Below are positions 29,138 through 35,076 of a DNA stretch of 35,076 bases, in pieces; within the stretch, counting starts at the first letter, position 1, and the number at the start of each line of letters is the position of its first letter. Both the position numbers and the translations under genes were made by a program. Origin of the DNA: Alphaproteobacteria bacterium (GTDB taxonomy: Bacteria > Pseudomonadota > Alphaproteobacteria > Acetobacterales > Acetobacteraceae). A model generated the notes under the pieces. That model was given only the letters and a program-made list of their open reading frames with translations, was not told the origin of the DNA and did no database searches. The DNA lies in NCBI GenBank assembly GCA_016869715.1, contig VGDM01000024.1, forward strand, positions 1-35,076, in the 5' to 3' direction.

Positions 29138-29454
29138 GCGTCAAGCACCTCGCCGGAGGCGCGCGCCACCCGGACCTTCTTGCCATCTTCCAGCAGCTTG
29201 AAGCCAACGCGGGTTGGCTTGCCGGATTTCGGGTCAATCAGCGACAAATTCGAAAGATGAATCGGCGCTTCCTTTCGATTGACCCCGCCGGGATTACCGA
29301 TGCCGGTCGCCTTCTGGTGACGCTTCACCAGATTGATGCCCTGCACCAGCGCACGATCTTCGGTCGGCATCACGCGTATCACTTCGCCCTGCCGGCCCTT
29401 ATCACGGCCAGCCAGAACCTGAACGCGGTCGCCCTTCCTGATCCTCTGAGCCAT
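29134..29454 (-). CDS. rplX: 50S ribosomal protein L24
   Basis: A 106-residue L24, an early 23S rRNA assembly initiator. The KOW motif [20 protein letters not shown] is at the N-terminus, and [22 protein letters not shown] is typical. It starts 3 nt after rplN and overlaps rplE. Confidence 0.98.
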   Translation of the reverse strand: MAQRIRKGDRVQVLAGRDKGRQGEVIRVMPTEDRALVQGINLVKRHQKATGIGNPGGVNRKEAPIHLSNLSLIDPKSGKPTRVGFKLLEDGKKVRVARASGEVLDA

Positions 29455-29457
29455 GGC

Positions 29458-29826
29458 TTACAACACCTCCGGCGCCAGAGAGATGATCTTCATGAACTTC
29501 TTCGCGCGAAGTTCACGCACCACCGGGCCAAAGATACGCGTGCCGATCGGTTCATTCTGCTTGTTGATCAGCACGGCCGCATTGCGGTCGAAGCGGATCA
29601 CGGAACCGTCATTGCGGCGCACCGGGAAGGAAGTCCGCACGATCACCGCGCGTTCCACCGTACCCTTTTTCACCTTACCGCGCGGGATCGCTTCCTTGAT
29701 GGAAACGACGATCACATCGCCCACACCAGCAGTCTTGCGCTTGGAACCGCCAAGCACCTTGATGCATTGTACTCGACGCGCACCCGAATTGTCGGCAACT
29801 TCCAGGTTACTTTCCACTTGAATCAC
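29458..29826 (-). CDS. rplN: 50S ribosomal protein L14
   Basis: A 122-residue L14. It starts with GTG 29826, with GGGAGG 7 nt or so upstream. The protein begins (M)[18 protein letters not shown], and the C-terminus [24 protein letters not shown] is diagnostic. It lies 3 nt after rpsQ. Confidence 0.98.
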   Translation of the reverse strand: MIQVESNLEVADNSGARRVQCIKVLGGSKRKTAGVGDVIVVSIKEAIPRGKVKKGTVERAVIVRTSFPVRRNDGSVIRFDRNAAVLINKQNEPIGTRIFGPVVRELRAKKFMKIISLAPEVL

Positions 29827-29829
29827 GAA

Positions 29830-30093
29830 TCAGCCTCCCGCCCCCGGCGCCACGGCTTCACCGTTGCGCGCCACCACCAGCCAAGTCTTGCGCTTGGACA
29901 TCGGCGGACATTCTTCGATCTGCACCACGTCACCTTCCTTGCACAGGTTGGCACCGTCATGCGCCGCATATTTCTTCGACTTGCGGATGAATTTCTTATA
30001 GAGCGGATGTATCACGCGACGCTCGACCAAGACCGTCACGGTCTTGTCCATCTTATCGCTGACGACCCGCCCGGTGAGGACGCGCTTCGGCAT
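29830..30093 (-). CDS. rpsQ: 30S ribosomal protein S17
   Basis: An 87-residue S17. [21 protein letters not shown] and the basic [22 protein letters not shown] are diagnostic. ATG 30093 has GAGGAGA upstream; a longer in-frame start at 30144 would overlap the end of rpmC and has no family support. Confidence 0.98.
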   Translation of the reverse strand: MPKRVLTGRVVSDKMDKTVTVLVERRVIHPLYKKFIRKSKKYAAHDGANLCKEGDVVQIEECPPMSKRKTWLVVARNGEAVAPGAGG

Positions 30094-30109
30094 CGCCGTC
30101 GGTCTCCTC

Positions 30110-30325
30110 TCAGGCTTTGGTTGCGGCGGCGCGGCTGCGCTCACCGATGATGGTCTTCACCCGCGCAATGTCCCGACGGACCTGGCGAATACGGCTTAGA
30201 GCTTCAAGCTGCCCGGTTGCGCGTTGGAAGCGCAGATTGAACTGCTCCTTACGCAGATCAAGCAACATTGTGTTCAGCTCATCAGCCGATTTGGCACGAA
30301 CATCGCCGATCTTGGTCATGGCCAT
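30110..30325 (-). CDS. rpmC: 50S ribosomal protein L29
   Basis: A 71-residue L29 of the exit-tunnel rim. Two helices are typical: [21 protein letters not shown] and the Arg-rich [20 protein letters not shown] 30325 is preferred because GGAGG is 6-7 nt upstream; it starts 2 nt after the rplP stop. ATG 30319 is an alternative. Confidence 0.97.
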   Translation of the reverse strand: MAMTKIGDVRAKSADELNTMLLDLRKEQFNLRFQRATGQLEALSRIRQVRRDIARVKTIIGERSRAAATKA

Positions 30326-30327
30326 GA

Positions 30328-30747
30328 TCAAGCCTCCAGACCCAGACGGGTCACGAACTTCGTCTTGATCGGAAGTTTCGCAGCACCGAGGGTCAGCGCT
30401 TCACGCGCCACGTCGTTGCTCACGCCGTCAATCTCGAACATGATGCGGCCGGGCTTCACCCGGGCCACCCAAAACTCCGGGGCCCCCTTGCCGGAGCCCA
30501 TGCGGACTTCAGCAGGCTTGGTGGAAACCGGTACATCCGGAAAGATGCGAATCCACACTCGGCCTTGACGCTTCATGGCGCGGGTGATCGCGCGGCGCGC
30601 CGCTTCGATCTGTCGCGCGGTCACGCGCTCAGGTTCCAGGGCCTTGAGGCCGAAACCGCCAAAGGACAGGGAGAACCCACCCTTCGCCAGGCCATGGATG
30701 CGCCCCTTATGGGCCTTGCGGAATTTGGTGCGCTTAGGTTGCAGCAT
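30328..30747 (-). CDS. rplP: 50S ribosomal protein L16
   Basis: A 139-residue L16, near the A-site of the large subunit. [40 protein letters not shown] and [19 protein letters not shown] are diagnostic. It starts 12 nt after rpsC. Confidence 0.98.
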   Translation of the reverse strand: MLQPKRTKFRKAHKGRIHGLAKGGFSLSFGGFGLKALEPERVTARQIEAARRAITRAMKRQGRVWIRIFPDVPVSTKPAEVRMGSGKGAPEFWVARVKPGRIMFEIDGVSNDVAREALTLGAAKLPIKTKFVTRLGLEA

Positions 30748-30759
30748 TGTCCTATACCC

Positions 30760-31437
30760 TTAGCGCTGCGGCGCCTGTTCGGCGGCGCGCTTGTCTTGCG
30801 CCATCGGATCATGCGCCATGATCTCGCCCTTAAAGACCCAAACCTTCACACCGCAAGTGCCATAGGTGGTCTTCGCCGTCGCCGTGCCGTAATCAATATC
30901 GGCACGCAGAGTATGCAGCGGCACGCGGCCTTCACGATACCATTCCATGCGCGCGATTTCGGCGCCGCCCAAACGGCCGGAGCAATTGATCCGAATACCG
31001 AGCGCACCAAGACGCATCGCGGATTGCACCGCACGCTTCATGGCGCGACGGAATGCCACACGGCGTTCCAGCTGCTGCGCGATACTCTCGGCGACTAGCA
31101 CGGCATCAATTTCCGGCTTGCGGATTTCAACGATGTTGAGCGCCACTTCGGCACCTGCCATCTTCTGCAAATCCTTGCGCAGCACTTCGATATCCGCGCC
31201 CTTCTTGCCGATGACAACACCAGGGCGGGCAGCATGGATTGTCACGCGCGGCTTCTTGGCCGGGCGTTCAATCACCACGCGGCTCACGCCAGCGCCCTTC
31301 AGGCGATCACGCAGCTTTTCACGCAGCTTGAAATCTTCATGCAGCATCTTGGAATAATCCGCGGCAGCGAACCACCGGCTATCCCAAGTGCGATTAATGC
31401 CAAGCCGAAGCCCGACGGGATTGACTTTCTGGCCCAT
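30760..31437 (-). CDS. rpsC: 30S ribosomal protein S3
   Basis: A 225-residue S3 at the mRNA entry site. [20 protein letters not shown] opens the protein; the KH domain includes [20 protein letters not shown]; the second domain carries [10 protein letters not shown] and [15 protein letters not shown] 31437 has AGGAGG upstream and begins one nucleotide after the rplV stop. Confidence 0.98.
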   Translation of the reverse strand: MGQKVNPVGLRLGINRTWDSRWFAAADYSKMLHEDFKLREKLRDRLKGAGVSRVVIERPAKKPRVTIHAARPGVVIGKKGADIEVLRKDLQKMAGAEVALNIVEIRKPEIDAVLVAESIAQQLERRVAFRRAMKRAVQSAMRLGALGIRINCSGRLGGAEIARMEWYREGRVPLHTLRADIDYGTATAKTTYGTCGVKVWVFKGEIMAHDPMAQDKRAAEQAPQR

Positions 31438-31438
31438 A

Positions 31439-31843
31439 CTATGCGGCCTCCTGAGCTTCAGCGGCTTCCGCAACAGCCTGTTCGGCCACCACAATCTTCA
31501 AATGGCTAAACCATTTTTCGATGGTGGAGGACCGGCCACGGCCACGCGCATGGAAGCGCTTCATCACCGCCGCGCGACCAACTTCTGCACGGGAGACAAC
31601 AAGGCGATCCACATCCAGGCTGTGGTTGTTTTCGGCATTCGCGATCGCGCTTTCCAGTGTCTTCTTCACCGTGCCAGCAATGCGGCGCTTGCTGAAGGTC
31701 AACTGCGCCACGGCATCTTGCGCCTTCTTGCCGCGGATCATCGCGGCAACCAGGTTCAGCTTGCGTGGGCTCACGCGGATGTTGAAGGTGACGGCCTGGG
31801 CTTCGGTGTTTGCCACGCCAAGCGGGTATTTTGGCTTGCTCAT
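31439..31843 (-). CDS. rplV: 50S ribosomal protein L22
   Basis: A 134-residue L22 lining the exit tunnel. [37 protein letters not shown] and the beta-hairpin [20 protein letters not shown] are diagnostic. The C-terminus has a short Ala/Glu-rich extension. Confidence 0.98.
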   Translation of the reverse strand: MSKPKYPLGVANTEAQAVTFNIRVSPRKLNLVAAMIRGKKAQDAVAQLTFSKRRIAGTVKKTLESAIANAENNHSLDVDRLVVSRAEVGRAAVMKRFHARGRGRSSTIEKWFSHLKIVVAEQAVAEAAEAQEAA

Positions 31844-31848
31844 GCTCC

Positions 31849-32127
31849 TCAGCCTCGCTTCGTCTTTTTATCCGCCGCATGACTCGTGAAGGTCCGCGTC
31901 GGAGAGAATTCACCGAATTTATGGCCCACCATATTTTCGGAAACCTGTACCGGCAAGAACTTCTTGCCGTTATAGACCCCGAAAGTCAGGCCAACAAATT
32001 GTGGCAGGATCGTGCTGCGCCGCGACCAGATCTTGATGATCTCATTGCGGGTCGAAGCACGAGCGGCTTCCGCCTTGTTCAGCAGGTAACCGTCAACAAA
32101 CGGGCCCTTCCATACGCTGCGCGGCAT
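31849..32127 (-). CDS. rpsS: 30S ribosomal protein S19
   Basis: A 92-residue S19 of the 30S head. [27 protein letters not shown] [17 protein letters not shown], and [21 protein letters not shown] are diagnostic. Spacing to both neighbours is 5 nt. Confidence 0.98.
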   Translation of the reverse strand: MPRSVWKGPFVDGYLLNKAEAARASTRNEIIKIWSRRSTILPQFVGLTFGVYNGKKFLPVQVSENMVGHKFGEFSPTRTFTSHAADKKTKRG

Positions 32128-32132
32128 CGCGA

Positions 32133-32969
32133 TCAGCCCTTCGTCGCGTTGCGGCGACGGACGATAAATCCATCGGACCGCTTGTTATTGCGCGTCTTCG
32201 CGCCCTTGGTTGGTTTGCCCCACGGCGTCACCGGATGGCGACCACCAGAGGTACGGCCTTCACCACCACCATGCGGGTGGTCAACCGGGTTCATGGTCAC
32301 GCCGCGGTTATGCGGCTTGCGGCCGAGCCAGCGATTGCGCCCCGCCTTGCCAAGTTCCTGGTTACTATTGTCCGGGTTGGAAACCGCGCCTATGGACGCC
32401 ATGCATTCCGCACGGATCAGGCGCAATTCACCAGACATTAGCTTCACCTGCGCATAGCCTGCATCCTTGCCGACCAGCTGCGCGAAGGTCCCGGCAGAGC
32501 GCGCAATCTTGCCGCCCGCACCCGGCTTCATTTCGATGTTATGGATAATGGTACCAACCGGAATGGCCGCCATCGGCATCGCATTGCCCGGCTTGATGTC
32601 CGCGCGTTCCGCCGACATCACCGTGTCACCCACCCTCAGGCGCTGCGGCGCGATGATATAGGCAAGCTCCCCATCCTCATACTTCAGCAGCGCTATGAAG
32701 GCCGTGCGGTTCGGGTCATATTCCAAACGCTCAACCGTCGCGGGCACGCCGAACTTGTCTCGGCGCTTGAAGTCCACGATGCGATAGGATTGCTTATGCC
32801 CACCGCCGCGGAAGCGCGAGGTGATGCGCCCGTGATTATTGCGACCACCCGAATGCGACTTGCCCAGGGTCAGCCCCTTCACGGGCTTGCCCTTCCACAA
32901 TTCGGTACGGTCGATCAAAATCGTGCCACGCAGCGAAGGCGTGATCGGATTAAAACTCTTGAGCGTCAT
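32133..32969 (-). CDS. rplB: 50S ribosomal protein L2
   Basis: A 278-residue L2, needed for subunit joining and peptidyl transferase integrity. The C-terminal block [20 protein letters not shown] contains the conserved His-rich loop. [18 protein letters not shown] and [16 protein letters not shown] mark the OB-fold and SH3-like parts. It starts 3 nt after rplW. Confidence 0.99.
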   Translation of the reverse strand: MTLKSFNPITPSLRGTILIDRTELWKGKPVKGLTLGKSHSGGRNNHGRITSRFRGGGHKQSYRIVDFKRRDKFGVPATVERLEYDPNRTAFIALLKYEDGELAYIIAPQRLRVGDTVMSAERADIKPGNAMPMAAIPVGTIIHNIEMKPGAGGKIARSAGTFAQLVGKDAGYAQVKLMSGELRLIRAECMASIGAVSNPDNSNQELGKAGRNRWLGRKPHNRGVTMNPVDHPHGGGEGRTSGGRHPVTPWGKPTKGAKTRNNKRSDGFIVRRRNATKG

Positions 32970-32972
32970 GGC

Positions 32973-33305
32973 TTAAGCGAGCCCCGTCGTGAGGTCGATG
33001 CTTTGGCCTTCAGCAAGCCGCACCATCGCCTTTTTCCAATCAGACCGCTGGCCGGGACGGCCGCGGAGACGCTTGGTCTTGCCCTTCACCACAATGGTGT
33101 TCACGGCAAGCACCTTGACCCCAAATAGGCTTTCAACCGCCGCCTTGATTTCCGGCTTGGTTGCATCGCCGGCCACCTTGAAGGTGATCTGGCCACGTTC
33201 GCTATTCAGGGTCGCCTTTTCGGTCACCAGCGGGGACAGGATGGTCTGATACATCCTTTCCCTGCTGATCACCGGCTTTTTCGGCTTCGCAGCGCTCTCG
33301 CTCAT
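32973..33305 (-). CDS. rplW: 50S ribosomal protein L23
   Basis: A 110-residue L23, the docking site for trigger factor and SRP at the tunnel exit. [21 protein letters not shown] and [20 protein letters not shown] are diagnostic. It has an N-terminal extension of about 17 residues with Lys/Pro. Its ATG overlaps the rplD stop (ATGA). Confidence 0.98.
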   Translation of the reverse strand: MSESAAKPKKPVISRERMYQTILSPLVTEKATLNSERGQITFKVAGDATKPEIKAAVESLFGVKVLAVNTIVVKGKTKRLRGRPGQRSDWKKAMVRLAEGQSIDLTTGLA

Positions 33306-33922
33306 GCCAGCCGCTCCTTCAGGGCTTCCACGCCGGCACGCGTTACCGCGAGCACTTCGTGGTTCAAAATGTCATAGACATTGGCGCCAATGGTCGGCAG
33401 CACCCGCACCTTGGGAAGGTTGCGTATGCAACGCGCAAAATTCTCATCCGCCGCGGCATCCACCACCAAAACGCTCTTCCAGCCGAGCGCCCTCACCTTC
33501 GCGGCAACCGCGCAGGTCTTGGCATCGGCGGCGAGGGCCGCGTTTTCCAACACCACGAGCTTTCCTTCGGCGGCCTTCTGGCTCAGCGCACTGATCAGAC
33601 CAAGGCGGCGCACCTTCTTGTTCAGGCTATAGCCATGGTCTCGCACCACCGGCCCATGTACCACGCCACCCTTGCGGAATTGCGGCGAACGCAGGGAACC
33701 CTGGCGCGCATTGCCAGTACCCTTCTGACGATAGGGCTTCTTGGTCGTGCCAGAGACTTCGCCCATACCCTTCGCCTTGTGGGTGCCGGCGCGGCGCTTG
33801 GCCAATTGCCAATGCACCACACGCGCCATGATATCAGCGCGCGGCGTGGCACCGAACAGCGCTTCCGGCAATTCGATCTCACCAGAATTGGTGTTCTCGA
33901 GGGTGATGACAGGAGTTTGCAT
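33302..33922 (-). CDS. rplD: 50S ribosomal protein L4
   Basis: A 206-residue L4, and in E. coli the repressor of the S10 operon. The tunnel loop [20 protein letters not shown] is present. ATG 33922 is preferred over GTG 33937 because GAGG lies 6 nt upstream and the GTG would overlap the rplC stop. The C-terminus [21 protein letters not shown] is typical. Confidence 0.98.
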   Translation of the reverse strand: MQTPVITLENTNSGEIELPEALFGATPRADIMARVVHWQLAKRRAGTHKAKGMGEVSGTTKKPYRQKGTGNARQGSLRSPQFRKGGVVHGPVVRDHGYSLNKKVRRLGLISALSQKAAEGKLVVLENAALAADAKTCAVAAKVRALGWKSVLVVDAAADENFARCIRNLPKVRVLPTIGANVYDILNHEVLAVTRAGVEALKERLA

Positions 33923-33933
33923 CTTCGCCTCGT

Positions 33934-34620
33934 TCACGCGATGGCCGCTGGGAAGGGAGCATCAGCATGACGCGGGCGCTTCACCGCATCACGCACCAAC
34001 ACATAGCCACCCTTAGAACCAGGAACAGCGCCCTTGATCAACAACAGACCCTTTTCGGCATCAACGCCCGCCACTTCCAGGTTCTGGGTGGTCACGCGTT
34101 CAACGCCAAGATGGCCCGCCATCTTCTTGTTCTTGAAGGTCTTGCCCGGATCCTGGCGGTTACCGGTAGAACCATGCGAACGGTGGCTGACGGAAACCCC
34201 GTGCGAGGCTTCAAGCCCCGAGAAGTTCCAGCGCTTCATCGCACCCGCGAAGCCCTTACCCACGGTGACACCGGTCACATCCACCTTCTGCCCGGCAACG
34301 AAATGCGCGGAAGACAGCACGGCGCCGGGTTCCAGCACGGCATCAGACGCCACACGGAACTCCACAACCTTGCGCGGCGCTTCCACACCGGCTTTCGCAA
34401 AATGCCCCTTATTCGCCTTGGAGACGTTTTTGGGCTTCGCGGTGCCAATGCCAAGCTGAACGGCTTCGTAGCCATCCTTATCGGCGCTGCGCTTTGCGAT
34501 CACGCGCACATTATCAACATGCAGCAGTGTGACGGGGATGGTCGAACCATCCTCATTGAACAACCGGGACATGCCCAGCTTCTTGGCGATCAGGCCAGTG
34601 CGGCCATTTTTCGCGGCCAT
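33934..34620 (-). CDS. rplC: 50S ribosomal protein L3
   Basis: A 228-residue L3. [20 protein letters not shown] opens the fold and [20 protein letters not shown] is the loop reaching the peptidyl transferase centre; its Gln is the usual methylation site in relatives. ATG 34620 has GGGGGAG upstream; a longer frame to 34662 would overlap rpsJ. Confidence 0.98.
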   Translation of the reverse strand: MAAKNGRTGLIAKKLGMSRLFNEDGSTIPVTLLHVDNVRVIAKRSADKDGYEAVQLGIGTAKPKNVSKANKGHFAKAGVEAPRKVVEFRVASDAVLEPGAVLSSAHFVAGQKVDVTGVTVGKGFAGAMKRWNFSGLEASHGVSVSHRSHGSTGNRQDPGKTFKNKKMAGHLGVERVTTQNLEVAGVDAEKGLLLIKGAVPGSKGGYVLVRDAVKRPRHADAPFPAAIA

Positions 34621-34642
34621 GATGGTAAACTCCCCCGGCCCT

Positions 34643-34951
34643 TCAGATCTTGATTTCGACATCCACGCCAGCAGCGAGGTCGAGCTTCATGAGCGCGTCC
34701 ACCGTTTGCGGCGTGGGGTCAACAATATCAAGAAGACGGCGATGCGTGCGGATTTCGAACTGCTCGCGGCTTTTCTTGTCAACATGCGGCGAACGGTTGA
34801 CGGTGAAACGCTCAATATGCGTCGGCAGCGGAATCGGGCCCCGCACGCGCGCGCCTGTCCGCTTCGCGGTATTCACGATTTCCCGCGTGCTGCCATCCAG
34901 CACGCGGTGATCGAACGCCTTGAGGCGGATGCGGATATTTTGGCTGTCCAT
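34643..34951 (-). CDS. rpsJ: 30S ribosomal protein S10
   Basis: A 102-residue S10 (NusE), which also acts in transcription antitermination. [21 protein letters not shown] and the loop [22 protein letters not shown] are diagnostic. It starts 24 nt after tuf, so it is probably cotranscribed with tuf. Confidence 0.99.
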   Translation of the reverse strand: MDSQNIRIRLKAFDHRVLDGSTREIVNTAKRTGARVRGPIPLPTHIERFTVNRSPHVDKKSREQFEIRTHRRLLDIVDPTPQTVDALMKLDLAAGVDVEIKI

Positions 34952-34975
34952 CTTCTGGAACCCGATACCCTGTTC

Positions 34976-35076
<101 letters not shown>

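Overview
The window looks like chromosome of a GC-rich alphaproteobacterium, most likely an Acetobacteraceae or other Rhodospirillales member of the Roseomonas type. This is inferred, not proven. The grounds are an S10-spc-alpha ribosomal block with secY and adk inside it, a 101-residue S14 without zinc cysteines, acnA divergent from ccmAB, and accessory genes of kinds common there (luciferase-like monooxygenases, Bug/TctC binding proteins, VOC proteins). Sampled lines of the main chromosome are near 70% GC.

Layout: (1) 1-3574 holds the N-terminal part of aconitase AcnA (minus strand, running off the left edge), divergent from a ccmA-ccmB heme exporter pair that stops before any ccmC. (2) 3632-11317 is an accessory metabolic region. 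Six co-directional minus-strand genes run from a double hot-dog thioesterase through an NtaA/DszA-type flavin monooxygenase, a nitroreductase, an isocitrate lyase/PEP mutase family lyase and a serine beta-lactamase-like hydrolase broken by an amber codon, to a two-domain VOC protein. A second luciferase-like monooxygenase diverges on the plus strand. (3) 11364-11735 holds a small unknown ORF and a double hairpin. (4) 11755-16585 is a visibly AT-richer island carrying a Type III restriction-modification pair (mod then res, minus strand). Both genes are broken: mod by an opal codon and two single-base frameshifts, res by an ochre codon. (5) 16683-20867 holds crcB and rarA with an ATGA overlap, a frameshifted cyclase-family gene, an orphan Bug/TctC binding protein and a small secreted protein. 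(6) 20925-35076 is one long minus-strand ribosomal block from the 3' end of tuf through rpsJ to rplQ, closed by a clear Rho-independent terminator.

The ribosomal block would supply ribosomal proteins, SecY, adenylate kinase and RNA polymerase alpha from one tightly packed unit, with many 1-8 nt overlaps or 1-16 nt gaps. The 3.6-11.3 kb genes could form a catabolic unit (oxygenation, C-C cleavage, ester or thioester hydrolysis), but the substrate cannot be read from sequence.

I do not see a clearly new defence or mobile system. The strongest unexplained signal is a pair of 44-nt palindromes, 3575-3618 and an inverted copy at 10131-10174. They share their outer arms, and the central stem differs by two compensatory base-pair changes. 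The second notable pattern is six inactivating lesions in four accessory genes and none noticed in the 14-kb ribosomal block.
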